Source: Alphaproteobacteria bacterium (GTDB lineage Bacteria > Pseudomonadota > Alphaproteobacteria > Micropepsales > Micropepsaceae). From it: 7,646 nucleotides of DNA. The notes under the pieces were generated by a model, which saw only the letters and a program-made list of their open reading frames with translations, searched no databases and had not been told where the DNA came from. Shown here one piece after another: positions 1 through 6,850 of the stretch. A program made the position numbers and the translations under genes. Location: positions 15,935-23,580 of the forward strand of contig DMER01000034.1 of NCBI GenBank assembly GCA_003451645.1, read 5' to 3'. Each line of letters opens with the position of its first letter. The first letter of the stretch is position 1.

Positions 1-1
1 T

Positions 2-892
2 GGCAACTTGTACGATTGGGGCGGCCGCATTAAACAATGGCGGACCCAGCCGCAGCGCTTGCCCGCCCGCGTGCTTTGCGTCGGCAACTTGACCGTTGGC
101 GGGACTGGTAAGACACCCGTGGCTCTGGCCATTGGAGCCCTGCTCGCCAAGCGCCAAGAGCCCTTTGCCTTTTTGAGCCGCGGATATCGTGGAACTTTGT
201 CTCAGCCGGCCATTGTCGATCCTGCCCGCCACAGTGCCTCTGAGGTCGGTGATGAGCCCTTGCTTCTCGCGCGCCATGGGATGACGGTTGTGTCGGCCGA
301 TCGGGTCGCAGGCGCCTGGATTGCAGTGCAGCATGGCGCGCGCACCATCATCATGGATGATGGCTTTCAAAACCCTGGGCTGGTCAAGGATGTCAGCCTC
401 ATCGTTGTGGATACGCACTCCCATTTCGGCAATGGCTTTGTCATTCCCGCAGGCCCGTTGCGCGAGCCAATAGCGCGCGGCCTCGCCCGCGCTCAAGGGG
501 TCGTGCTGATGGGTGATGGCGCCTCTATCGCCACCAGCCTCCCCCAATTGCGTGTCAGCATCGTACCCTCTGCCGAAGCGCAAGCGAGTGTCGAGGGCAA
601 AAAGGTCGCGGCCTTTGCAGGCATTGGCCGGCCGGAGAAATTCTTTGCGACCTTGAAAGCTGCAGGCGCGCAGGTCGTTCTTGCGCACGCCTTTGCGGAT
701 CACTATGCGTTTCAGGCGTCCGACTGGCGAGCGTTGCGTGAGGAAGCTGTTGAGTACGGCGCCACCTTGGTCACCACCGAAAAGGACTGGGTGCGGCTCG
801 AAGCCGCTTGGCGTGCCGAAGTCATGGCCTTTCCTGTCGAAGCCCAGTTTGAAGATACGCCCGCCCTGGAGCAATTGTTAGGACTGTCATGA
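2..892 (+). CDS. lpxK: Tetraacyldisaccharide 4'-kinase LpxK (5' partial)
   Basis: LpxK phosphorylates the 4' position of the tetraacyldisaccharide-1-phosphate precursor to give lipid IVA, at the inner face of the inner membrane. The Walker A motif GGTGKT is at about 98-115, after the typical family lead-in CVGNLTV. The Walker B-like DDGFQN is at about 356-373, the conserved DHY is near 698-706 and the C-terminal TTEKDWVRL is near 770-796. The frame is open to the first base of the window (codons G-N-L before the YDWGG stretch). The family normally has an N-terminal membrane segment and some 30 or more residues ahead of the Walker lead-in, so the TTG at 8 is very unlikely to be the start and the gene begins upstream. 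The stop overlaps the next start as ATGA, suggesting translational coupling with the acyltransferase. Identity is confident from motifs and context. Confidence 0.95.
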   Translation, partial: GNLYDWGGRIKQWRTQPQRLPARVLCVGNLTVGGTGKTPVALAIGALLAKRQEPFAFLSRGYRGTLSQPAIVDPARHSASEVGDEPLLLARHGMTVVSADRVAGAWIAVQHGARTIIMDDGFQNPGLVKDVSLIVVDTHSHFGNGFVIPAGPLREPIARGLARAQGVVLMGDGASIATSLPQLRVSIVPSAEAQASVEGKKVAAFAGIGRPEKFFATLKAAGAQVVLAHAFADHYAFQASDWRALREEAVEYGATLVTTEKDWVRLEAAWRAEVMAFPVEAQFEDTPALEQLLGLS

Positions 893-1866
893 ACGCTGCC
901 GAACCCAAGCCTTTAAGCCGCCAACCAACCTTTGGGTGGGGTGAGCGAAAACACAAGTGGTGGGAATATATCCTTTACCCGATTGAGTACGCCGCCTTTC
1001 GGTCAATCATGGCGCTATTTTGGGTACTCGGCTTGGAAAGGGCCTCTGATCTCGGCGGCTGGATCGCCCGCTCCATCGGGCCCAAAATGCCCGTATCACG
1101 ACGGGCGCAGCGGGCCTTGATTCTCGCAATGCCTGATCTCACCGCGGATCAGCGCGCCGATATCATCCGTCGCATGTGGGACAATTTGGGCCGCACCTTT
1201 GGAGAGTACCCCCATCTCGACAAGTTTTGGGCCATCAAACCAGGCGCGCGCATCGAGATCGAGAACCTTGCCATCGCGCATGAAGCGGTGGCCAAGGGCC
1301 ACGGCGCTTTGTTTGTCTCTGGGCACTTCGGTAACTGGGAGATCATGCCGCGCTGCATAAAGGATGCGGGCCTTGAAGGCGGGATTGTCTACCGGGCCAC
1401 CAATAATCCGCTGGTCGACCACTGGATCACGACCCAGCGCCAGACCCATATTCTTCCCAATATGGCGCCAAAGGGCCCGGAGGGTGCACGCATCATTTTG
1501 CAACTGCTCAAGCGCAACGCGATGATCGCGATGCTTGTTGATCAAAAGCTCAATACGGGGATTGAGGTGCCTCTGTTCGGCCATCCTGCCATGACGGCGC
1601 CTGCAGCGGCTCATCTCTCGCTCAAATACGGCGCGCCTGTTGTTCCCGTCTTCAATCAGCGTCTGCCGGGATCGCGCTTCCGTGTAACCATCCATCCACC
1701 TGTTACCGTGACGCCGTCAGGCGATCGTGCCGCCGATGTGATGGCGTTGACGCTTAAGCTTAACCAATTTCTGGAGGCCCGCATCCGTGAGGCGCCCGAG
1801 ATGTGGCTCTGGCTGCACAATCGCTGGTCCAAAGAGCTGACCAAAGCAATCCCTTTGGCAAAGTAG
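889..1866 (+). CDS. lpxL: Lipid A biosynthesis lauroyl/myristoyl acyltransferase (LpxL/HtrB family)
   Basis: A 325-residue member of the LpxL/LpxM (HtrB/MsbB) family, which adds a secondary acyl chain to the lipid A precursor from acyl-ACP at the inner membrane. The catalytic HX4D/E motif is HFGNWE, with His146 and Glu151. Further family blocks are the YRATNNPLVD stretch near residue 177, the MLVDQKLNTG block near 214-223 and the C-terminal MWLWLHNRW. A hydrophobic N-terminal segment (about residues 35-50, AFRSIMALFWVLGL) fits a membrane anchor. The start is the ATG in the ATGA overlap with lpxK. The length is slightly above the usual 290-310, mostly from a charged N-terminal lead. Which acyl chain and which position it modifies cannot be told from sequence; the symbol names the family rather than a proven lauroyl specificity. 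No convincing terminator is seen just downstream. Confidence 0.92.
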   Translation: MNAAEPKPLSRQPTFGWGERKHKWWEYILYPIEYAAFRSIMALFWVLGLERASDLGGWIARSIGPKMPVSRRAQRALILAMPDLTADQRADIIRRMWDNLGRTFGEYPHLDKFWAIKPGARIEIENLAIAHEAVAKGHGALFVSGHFGNWEIMPRCIKDAGLEGGIVYRATNNPLVDHWITTQRQTHILPNMAPKGPEGARIILQLLKRNAMIAMLVDQKLNTGIEVPLFGHPAMTAPAAAHLSLKYGAPVVPVFNQRLPGSRFRVTIHPPVTVTPSGDRAADVMALTLKLNQFLEARIREAPEMWLWLHNRWSKELTKAIPLAK

Positions 1867-1942
1867 CAACGCGACCCGAGCGCCCGAACCTATTTCTACG
1901 GAGTCGCAGCGCAATCGCCAATCTCGGTCCCATCCTTCTTGG

Positions 1943-1970
1943 TTGACAGCGCTTAGATGTGGCTATTTAT
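1943..1970 (+). promoter_or_regulatory. Possible sigma-70-like promoter in the lpxL/marR gap
   Basis: A perfect TTGACA lies at 1943-1948 and an AT-rich TATTTAT at 1964-1970. The spacer is 15 to 17 bases depending on which hexamer is taken (TATTTA or TTTATG). The pattern is visible, but no clear gene starts downstream on this strand before the opposing marR gene. It could drive an unrecognised small RNA, antisense transcription into marR, or be chance. Confidence 0.25.
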
Positions 1971-2090
1971 GCTGCGCCAGCAACGGATTGGGTCGACCGG
2001 CGCTTTTGGAGTGACGCCTCGCACCCGCGTGGCATTACGGCTGCGGTCTTGGCAGATTATGGTGGCTCGCTTTTGGAACTGCGCGTGTGA
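1959..2090 (+). CDS. Doubtful small ORF or gene remnant, 43 codons
   Basis: A short frame from GTG 1959 to TGA 2088-2090 lies in the 246-base gap between two convergent genes. Its translation (including DWVDRRFW and HPRGITAAVLADYGG) has a globular-protein look and codon use like the neighbouring genes. There is no good ribosome binding site ahead of the GTG, an in-frame stop at 1944 closes it upstream, and the possible promoter above overlaps its start, so both cannot be right. I do not recognise the family. It may be the tail of a decayed gene, a small protein, or a chance frame. Confidence 0.25.
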   Translation: MAIYAAPATDWVDRRFWSDASHPRGITAAVLADYGGSLLELRV

Positions 2091-2112
2091 GTGCCTCGCG
2101 TCTTTCCATGTC

Positions 2113-2586
2113 TCAGTCTTGCCGCCCTTTTGTATCTAGCCAATCCTTCAGCCTGAGCAGGTGTTGTGCCAGGGTCGTCAAGTCGTGCGGAGCCCACTCT
2201 TCAAAAGCCGGCGCAAAGAGCGGCGCAAGCTGCTCCAGAGCCTTCTGGTGCGCGCGTTGCCCCTTGGGTGTCAACACCAGCAGTTTCACCCGTCTATCAT
2301 GCGTCGCGGGTACGACTCGCAAGAGGCCATGCGCGATCATCTTCTGGATTGTCTTGGTAATCCCAGGCTGCGGCTGCTGCATGGCCCGTGCAACGCTGGA
2401 CACTGTTTTGGCCTCTTCTGCGGGCCTGCGTACGAAGTGATTCAAGAGCACAAATTGCGGAAAGGACACCCCAACCGCTTTGAGCCCCCTCGAAGCACGC
2501 GTCCGGGCGAGATGCTCGATGATCCCAACAAACGTCAGAATATCATAGCCGAGCCGCGCGACGTCTGGTGGACTGGGTGCTTGCAT
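2113..2586 (-). CDS. MarR family transcriptional regulator
   Basis: A 157-residue MarR-type winged-helix protein, of usual family length, expected to bind DNA as a dimer and often to respond to small phenolic or oxidising ligands. The winged HTH covers about residues 43-110. The TVSSVARAMQQ helix (about 61-71) is followed by the recognition helix (PGITKTIQKMIAHGLL, about 74-89) and the wing with the signature HDRR (96-99) and LTPKG (105-109). The ATG is fixed by an in-frame TGA just upstream; an AGGG lies very close to it. It is 12 bases downstream of the nitroreductase stop on the same strand, so the two genes are almost certainly one operon, and it probably binds the palindrome in the nitroreductase promoter (inference). 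No conserved redox cysteine is evident: the protein contains no Cys, which argues against an OhrR-like thiol switch. Confidence 0.93.
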   Translation of the reverse strand: MQAPSPPDVARLGYDILTFVGIIEHLARTRASRGLKAVGVSFPQFVLLNHFVRRPAEEAKTVSSVARAMQQPQPGITKTIQKMIAHGLLRVVPATHDRRVKLLVLTPKGQRAHQKALEQLAPLFAPAFEEWAPHDLTTLAQHLLRLKDWLDTKGRQD

Positions 2587-2598
2587 CCCTGGAGCATG

Positions 2599-3750
2599 TC
2601 ATGTCCGCAAGAGATCTGACAATGCGCGGCGTGGTGCTAGCGTTGCGCGTGCGGCTGTTCCGATACGATAAAACATTTGAACGGTTGAGGCCGGCGGCAC
2701 GTTCAGTAGTGTTTTGATCTCTTGATAGGGCTCTGCCATTTCGACGAATTCTTGCAGCACCTGACTCAGCGGTCCTTGCGTTAGACCCAAACCCGCTGCC
2801 ATTAACGCGCCGCGCACATAAGCCCGGCCCGCAGCCAATTGCGTCAAGCGGTCATTGTTTTGGGTGATTAGCCAAGCAAAGCTTGCGGTACCAGCCAGTT
2901 GCGGATCGATTTGTGCACGCGCTTGACCACGGCCAAATTCGTCAAACGCGGTTTCCCGGCTGAAGAAGCCCAGGGTGCTGACCCACCAAATGAACGGTCC
3001 GTGCAAGGATATTCCATCGCGGTGCTTGAGGATCTCAGGCCCTGTGATACGGAAGACGTCAACACTCTCCCGAAAGGCGCGATCCGTATTGACCTCGATA
3101 TCCCAGCCGCGTTTGGCCAGTGCTCTGAGGCTTACCAAGCGGCTTGCCTCCGCGGTCCAGCCAAACTCAACGCCCGGCTCGTTAATCGCGGCACCAATCT
3201 TTCCTGCCTGATCGGCGCTCAACGGTACTTCGCTATAGGCACCTCGATTGGTTTGGCGCTGAAGAACATGCACAAACAGGGGATCGGGCGATATGCTCTC
3301 GTCCTTGCTCAGAACGATACGCGCGAGTGGCGCATCCCCGACTTGACCATCCGCCCAAGGACCATCAGGAAAGTACGTGATGCCGGCTCGGAATCCTTGC
3401 GCAGCGGCAGCCATGCGGAGCAGCTCAAGGAAAGCCCCGCAGCCGATGGTGATTTGCCGAGAAGGTGGGTCAGTGTGCGGCAATAGGCGCGTCCGGTCGA
3501 CAGAAAGGGTGATCGCGTCCGCCTGACGCAAATCTGCGATCCAAGGCTGCTTGTTGTGCGGATTGGGCGCCAAAAGAGCGAAAGCAAGACACTTCTCGCG
3601 CGGATCGGTGATCGAACCATCGGGCCCGGTCCAGGCCACAACAGCCTCCGGCGGCATGGGATCGCACTGACGCAAGCCAATCACACTCGCAGCGCCAATC
3701 ACCGCCGTTCCGCCCAGAATCTTTACGAAAGTTCGCCGGGATTGCGTCAT
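2599..3750 (-). CDS. Tat-exported Acg-like nitroreductase family protein
   Basis: A 383-residue protein of the flavin-dependent nitroreductase fold, closest in style to Acg-type FMN-binding proteins. The N-terminus SRRTFVK, followed by a glycine/alanine-rich hydrophobic run to about residue 26, is a twin-arginine export signal, so the folded, cofactor-loaded protein is expected in the periplasm or anchored to the membrane. The Cys after GLRQ is not in a proper lipobox. Family motifs are APNPHNKQPW (61-70), the DPPSRQITIG stretch (94-103) followed by a helix ending in LLRMAA, and RQTNRGAY (165-172). The start is supported by AAGGAGG five bases ahead of the ATG. It is the first gene of an operon with the marR gene and has its own operator-like promoter. 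The substrate is unknown; reduction of nitro or quinone compounds, or flavin binding without turnover as proposed for Acg, are both possible. Confidence 0.85.
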   Translation of the reverse strand: MTQSRRTFVKILGGTAVIGAASVIGLRQCDPMPPEAVVAWTGPDGSITDPREKCLAFALLAPNPHNKQPWIADLRQADAITLSVDRTRLLPHTDPPSRQITIGCGAFLELLRMAAAAQGFRAGITYFPDGPWADGQVGDAPLARIVLSKDESISPDPLFVHVLQRQTNRGAYSEVPLSADQAGKIGAAINEPGVEFGWTAEASRLVSLRALAKRGWDIEVNTDRAFRESVDVFRITGPEILKHRDGISLHGPFIWWVSTLGFFSRETAFDEFGRGQARAQIDPQLAGTASFAWLITQNNDRLTQLAAGRAYVRGALMAAGLGLTQGPLSQVLQEFVEMAEPYQEIKTLLNVPPASTVQMFYRIGTAARATLAPRRALSDLLRT

Positions 3751-3755
3751 GCTAG

Positions 3756-3762
3756 CCTCCTT
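3756..3762 (-). promoter_or_regulatory. Strong ribosome binding site of the nitroreductase gene
   Basis: Read on the minus strand, AAGGAGG is separated from the ATG at 3750 by the five bases CTAGC. It is a near-perfect Shine-Dalgarno sequence and settles the start of the exported nitroreductase and hence its Tat signal. Confidence 0.85.
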
Positions 3763-3776
3763 GAGGATGCCACAAC

Positions 3777-3803
3777 ATTATACATTCCATGGAATGTAGT
3801 CAA
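3777..3803 (-). promoter_or_regulatory. Promoter of the nitroreductase-marR operon
   Basis: On the minus strand TTGACT (3803-3798) and TATAAT (3782-3777) are separated by 15 bases; shifting either box by one or two gives 16-17 (for example TTGACT with TAATGT). These are the best promoter boxes in the window. They lie about 27 bases upstream of the nitroreductase ATG, leaving a short leader with the strong ribosome binding site. The spacer is occupied by the palindromic operator, so the operon should be repressible by blocking RNA polymerase. Confidence 0.75.
3781..3798. promoter_or_regulatory. 18-bp perfect palindrome, likely MarR operator
   Basis: TACATTCCATGGAATGTA is a perfect dyad, each half being TACATTCCA. 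It fills the spacer and touches both promoter boxes of the operon that encodes the MarR protein. MarR dimers typically bind palindromes of this length, so autoregulation is the natural reading. That this MarR rather than another regulator binds it is inferred from position. Confidence 0.8.
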
Positions 3804-3869
3804 GCGTCACCTGTAAGAGCCTTTCCCGCCCCCCCGGTCCGGAGATTATTTTTTGTCATCGTGTGCCAA

Positions 3870-3898
3870 TTGACTTGCTGAAAGTGGAGGTCTTGGAT
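3870..3898 (+). promoter_or_regulatory. Possible sspB promoter
   Basis: TTGACT at 3870-3875 and TTGGAT at 3893-3898 are 17 bases apart. The -35 is good and the -10 weak (three of six consensus bases). Transcription would begin near 3905, about 35 bases before the ATG at 3941, which would exclude the upstream GTG at 3863 as the translation start. It diverges from the nitroreductase promoter about 70 bases away. Confidence 0.4.
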
Positions 3899-3940
3899 AG
3901 ACGGGCAGTACAGGTGCTCACCACACACGACACAGAAGGT

Positions 3941-4438
3941 ATGGCCAGCAAGGATTTCATCGGATACCCCAAACTCATGGACAAGGCGCTGAGGGCCTTG
4001 GTTCGCGATGTCTTGGGCCATGCTGCGCGTCAGGGCCTAATGGGAAATCACCACTTCCTGATCACCTTTGCGACCAACGCCCCCGGGGTTCAGATTTCGC
4101 GCAACTTGGCGGACCGGTACCCTGAGGAGATGACAATCGTCCTCCAACACAAGTTTTGGGGGCTTCAAGCGGACGAGAACGGGTTTCAAGTAACTCTCAC
4201 CTTCAACAAGGTGCCGGAGGAACTGGTAATCCCCTTTGACGCCATCCTGAAGTTCGCAGACCCAAGTCAGGATTTCGGGTTTGCCCTAAAGCCATCGGAC
4301 AACGTGGCGCAGCCGAAACCTTCCAAGGACGTCCCGCCAGCGCCAACCACACACGCGCAGGAGCCTGATTCTGTTGGAGGCCTTGCCGCACAGCCAGCCC
4401 CCACCGTTGTCAGCTTGGATGCCTTCCGCAAAAAGTAA
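3941..4438 (+). CDS. sspB: ClpXP adaptor SspB (stringent starvation protein B, alphaproteobacterial type)
   Basis: SspB delivers ssrA-tagged and other substrates to the ClpXP protease in the cytoplasm. The folded substrate-binding domain covers about residues 8-117, with the conserved NHHFLITF (36-43), APGVQIS (47-53), the signature [14 protein letters not shown] (60-73) and [14 protein letters not shown] (96-109). A proline-rich flexible linker (about 118-152) ends in the ClpX-docking tail [10 protein letters not shown] (156-165), typical of alphaproteobacteria. The frame is open from a GTG at 3863, but family alignment begins at the ATG at 3941 (MASKDFIGY), giving 165 residues, and a promoter-like pair falls inside the extra stretch. 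An AGAAGG lies one base before this ATG, closer than usual. fumC follows about 100 bases downstream on the same strand. Confidence 0.93.
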   Translation: MASKDFIGYPKLMDKALRALVRDVLGHAARQGLMGNHHFLITFATNAPGVQISRNLADRYPEEMTIVLQHKFWGLQADENGFQVTLTFNKVPEELVIPFDAILKFADPSQDFGFALKPSDNVAQPKPSKDVPPAPTTHAQEPDSVGGLAAQPAPTVVSLDAFRKK

Positions 4439-4539
4439 CGGATAACCCAAGCCCTCTTGCAATTCTTGCGCGGGCCCACATCAATGCGCCCCACTCCGCA
4501 AACAATCCTATTCCAACCCACGGCATGGAACGATCTACG

Positions 4540-5931
4540 ATGGTGAAGACTCGCACAGAAACCGATAGTTTTGGTCCGATCGAGGTGGACGCAACGCGCT
4601 ACTGGGGCGCGCAGACCCAACGCTCCTTGCAGAATTTCAAGATTTCCGACGAGCGCATGCCCGTGGCCCTTATACGCGCCTTCGGCGCTATCAAGCAGGC
4701 CGCCGCCAAGGCAAACATGCAACTCAAGACGCGCGTCGACAAGACAATTGGAGCAGCAATCATCACCGCCGCTCAAGAAGTCATCGATGGAAAATTGGAC
4801 GACCACTTTCCGCTGGTCGTCTGGCAAACCGGCTCTGGCACGCAGACCAACATGAATGTCAACGAAGTGATTTCCAACCGCGCGATCGAGATTCTGGGCG
4901 GGACAATGGGATCAAAAAAGCCAGTCAATCCGAACGACCATGTCAATGAGAGCCAATCCTCAAACGACTGCTTTCCGACCGCCATGCATGTTGCCACAGT
5001 TGCGCAGACCCATGAACGGCTCATCCCAGGGCTCAAACACCTGCAAAAGGCACTCAACGCCAAGGCAAAAAAATTCGCCAAACTCATCAAGATCGGCCGT
5101 ACGCATCTGCAAGATGCTACGCCCGTCACGCTTGGCCAGGAATTCTCCGGCTACGCCGCCCAACTAGAGTTGAGCCTAGCCCGGATCAATGCGGCGCTGC
5201 CGCACTTGTACCCATTGGCACAAGGGGGAACAGCGGTAGGCACAGGCTTAAACGCACCCAAAGGCTTTGCAGAGAAATTTGCGTCGGAACTGAAGAAGCT
5301 TACTGGCTATCCCTTTGTATCTGCGCCGAACAAGTTCGAAGCGATGGCAGCACATGATGCGATGGTCGAGTTCTCTGGCGTGCTCAACACCATCGCGTGC
5401 TCTTTGTTCAAGATCGCCAGTGACATCCGCCTGATGGGGTCCGGCCCGCGCTCGGGCCTCGGCGAGATCTTGCTCCCCGAAAATGAGCCTGGTTCTTCGA
5501 TCATGCCAGGCAAGGTCAACCCAACGCAGTGCGAGGCACTGACCATGGCTTGCGTGCAGGTGATGGGCAATCACACGGCAGTGACCATCGGAGGCTCGCA
5601 AGGACACTTTGAGCTCAATGTGTTCAAACCTGTGATAATTCACAACGTGCTGCACTCTATCCGCCTGTTAGGGGACGCAAGCGTCAGCTTCACTGATCAT
5701 TGCGTTACGGGGATTGAACCCAATAAGCCACAATTAAAAGCACTTCTCGACCGCTCGCTCATGCTAGTCACCGCTCTCAATCCAAAGATCGGTTATGACA
5801 ATGCGGCGAAGATCGCTAAAGCTGCGCACAAAAATGGCACGACCTTGCGCGAGGAGGCGCTTGCCTCAGGTCTGATAAGCGCCGCCGACTTCGATGCGAT
5901 CGTCCGTCCAGAGATCATGATCGGAGAGTGA
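4540..5931 (+). CDS. fumC: Fumarate hydratase class II (FumC)
   Basis: Iron-independent, homotetrameric class II fumarase, interconverting fumarate and malate in the TCA cycle. With the ATG at 4540 it is 463 residues, the usual length, and begins [14 protein letters not shown] as the family does; an in-frame ATG at 4525 would add five residues with no better ribosome binding site. Active-site blocks are SGTQTNMN (4834-4857), [27 protein letters not shown] with the catalytic-region His189, and the superfamily signature [10 protein letters not shown] with the mobile-loop serine at 319. These match His188 and Ser318 of the E. coli enzyme. The C-terminal [16 protein letters not shown] domain is intact. 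Its stop overlaps the GTG of the RHH gene. No clear promoter was found in the 100 bases after sspB, so readthrough from sspB is possible. Confidence 0.97.
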   Translation: MVKTRTETDSFGPIEVDATRYWGAQTQRSLQNFKISDERMPVALIRAFGAIKQAAAKANMQLKTRVDKTIGAAIITAAQEVIDGKLDDHFPLVVWQTGSGTQTNMNVNEVISNRAIEILGGTMGSKKPVNPNDHVNESQSSNDCFPTAMHVATVAQTHERLIPGLKHLQKALNAKAKKFAKLIKIGRTHLQDATPVTLGQEFSGYAAQLELSLARINAALPHLYPLAQGGTAVGTGLNAPKGFAEKFASELKKLTGYPFVSAPNKFEAMAAHDAMVEFSGVLNTIACSLFKIASDIRLMGSGPRSGLGEILLPENEPGSSIMPGKVNPTQCEALTMACVQVMGNHTAVTIGGSQGHFELNVFKPVIIHNVLHSIRLLGDASVSFTDHCVTGIEPNKPQLKALLDRSLMLVTALNPKIGYDNAAKIAKAAHKNGTTLREEALASGLISAADFDAIVRPEIMIGE

Positions 5932-6203
5932 CCGGTTTGGCGGCAAATTCTTCAGGAGCTAAGGCGCGCGAAAAGCGGTCTTGGTCGATTGCGGGCCACC
6001 GCACGTCCATCGCCTTGGAGCCTGAGTTTTGGGAAGCTTTGGAGAGCTTGGCACAAAGCCGCGGCACGTCACTTTCAGTGCTTGTGGAGTCTACGGATAA
6101 ATCCCGTCACGACCGGCTCCCCCTTGCCGCCATGCTAAGGCTGGCGGCACTCCGGCACTATAAAGAAAGGCTGGCGCAGGTTGCGCCAGCCTCGGTCACT
6201 TAA
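5928..6203 (+). CDS. Ribbon-helix-helix DNA-binding protein (RHH_4 type)
   Basis: A 91-residue protein whose core, about residues 17-79 ([20 protein letters not shown] onward, then [13 protein letters not shown] and [11 protein letters not shown]), fits the short RHH_4 ribbon-helix-helix family common in alphaproteobacteria. Such proteins bind DNA as dimers through the N-terminal strand (here [11 protein letters not shown]). Its targets are unknown. The GTG start overlaps the fumC stop as GTGA, with a GGAG just before it, so it is probably coupled to fumC translation. The last residues, from Arg81 to Ser89, lie beyond the domain and are encoded by a perfect hairpin that serves as terminator for the convergent fasciclin gene. 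The lysine/arginine-rich N-terminal 16 residues look disordered. Confidence 0.85.
   Translation: MTGLAANSSGAKAREKRSWSIAGHRTSIALEPEFWEALESLAQSRGTSLSVLVESTDKSRHDRLPLAAMLRLAALRHYKERLAQVAPASVT
6157..6192 (-). terminator. Rho-independent terminator of the fasciclin gene, inside the RHH coding sequence
   Basis: AGGCTGGCGCA at 6168-6178 and TGCGCCAGCCT at 6182-6192 form a perfect 11-bp GC-rich stem with a three-base loop. On the minus strand the stem is followed by TTTCTTTATAGT (6168 down to 6157), a T-rich tail. On the plus strand there is no T-run after it. It therefore points to termination of the minus-strand fasciclin transcript about 28 bases after its stop codon, within the last codons of the opposing RHH gene. 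Confidence 0.8.
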
Positions 6204-6219
6204 ACAACGTCTTCAATAC

Positions 6220-6714
6220 TTATTTCGCAGGCGGCAAGAGGACGGTGTCGATCGCATGGATCACACCGTTGCTGGTGTAAACGTCAGCAACAATGACCGT
6301 AGCATCGTTGACCTTGACGCCCTTGGTCCCATCGACCTTTACAGTCGCACCTTGAACTGTCTTCGCGTCAAGTGTCTTGCCGGCCAAGTCCGTCGACTTG
6401 GTCTTACCAGCCAGCACGTGATAGGTCAGTATGCCGACGAGCTTGTCTTTGTTTTCAGGCTTCAGAAGATTGTCGACCGTGCCTGCGGGCAGCTTGGCAA
6501 ACGCGTCGTTCGTTGGTGCGAACACCGTGAATGGCCCAGGCCCCTTCAAGGTCTCGACCAGCCCAGCAGCCTTTACGGCTGCGACCAGGGTTGAGAAGCG
6601 CGCATCACCTGCGGCAGTATCGACGATGTCCTTCTTGGCGCCGCCAGCATTTGCGGGGGCGATTAGCAAGGACGCGGCAAGCGCAAAGCCCGCCAGTTTG
6701 GCAATGAGAGACAT
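6220..6714 (-). CDS. Secreted fasciclin (FAS1) domain protein
   Basis: A 164-residue protein with a Sec signal peptide ([23 protein letters not shown], cleavage predicted after residue 23) and one FAS1 domain over about residues 28-162. The H1 motif is [10 protein letters not shown] (63-72), the conserved YH is at 98-99 in [10 protein letters not shown], and the H2 region is [13 protein letters not shown] (149-161). FAS1 proteins are exported and linked to adhesion or envelope functions; the exact role in bacteria is generally unclear. The ATG at 6714 is chosen because AGGAAG lies seven bases upstream and the signal peptide starts there; the frame stays open for 25 more codons to 6789 but that stretch does not look like protein. 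It is convergent with the RHH gene and divergent from the DUF4169 gene, so it is its own transcription unit. Confidence 0.93.
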   Translation of the reverse strand: MSLIAKLAGFALAASLLIAPANAGGAKKDIVDTAAGDARFSTLVAAVKAAGLVETLKGPGPFTVFAPTNDAFAKLPAGTVDNLLKPENKDKLVGILTYHVLAGKTKSTDLAGKTLDAKTVQGATVKVDGTKGVKVNDATVIVADVYTSNGVIHAIDTVLLPPAK

Positions 6715-6746
6715 AAGGTAGCTTCCTGTTTGGGCGCACATATCCG

Positions 6747-6764
6747 CAGGGGTCGATGCCCCTG
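6747..6764. repeat. Inverted repeat in the fasciclin 5' region
   Basis: CAGGGG (6747-6752) and CCCCTG (6759-6764) are separated by six bases. The repeat lies 33-50 bases upstream of the fasciclin ATG. It could be an operator or an mRNA hairpin in the leader. No clear promoter boxes could be fixed around it. Confidence 0.4.
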
Positions 6765-6850
6765 TTGACCGGCGCAAGTTTCTGGACATAACTTTAAGAG
6801 TGCCCTTCGCTGACGGTTTCGCCAGTGTTGAACGGCAGTGATACGCTCTC

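Noticed and set aside
8..10. TTG at the window edge as the lpxK start
   Set aside because: The frame continues upstream to the window edge and LpxK proteins have more N-terminal sequence before the Walker motif.
1096..1695. 199-codon open frame antisense to the acyltransferase gene
   Set aside because: It lies wholly opposite a clear family gene with intact motifs, and its translation is Arg/His-rich without recognisable domain; a shadow of GC-rich codon use.
1981..2010. Terminator after lpxL from GCGCC ... GGCGC followed by TTTT
   Set aside because: The stem is five base pairs with a loop of about 20 bases; too weak to call.
2161..2619. 152-codon open frame antisense to marR
   Set aside because: It overlaps the whole MarR gene and resembles no family; a mirror of the coding strand.
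2899..3486. 195-codon open frame antisense to the nitroreductase gene
   Set aside because: The opposite strand has a motif-complete protein with a strong ribosome binding site; this frame has neither start signals nor family features.
3753..3768. Hairpin CCTC-AAG-GAGG masking the nitroreductase ribosome binding site
   Set aside because: The stem is only four base pairs, too short to claim as a regulatory structure.
4267..4827. 186-codon minus-strand frame across the sspB end and fumC start
   Set aside because: It spans two confirmed genes on the other strand and the gap between them; no ribosome binding site or domain.
5248..5655. 135-codon minus-strand frame inside fumC
   Set aside because: It is opposite the most conserved part of fumC, so its openness follows from fumC codon use.
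6715..6789. 25-codon N-terminal extension of the fasciclin protein
   Set aside because: The signal peptide and a well-spaced AGGAAG both mark the ATG at 6714; the extension would bury the signal peptide.
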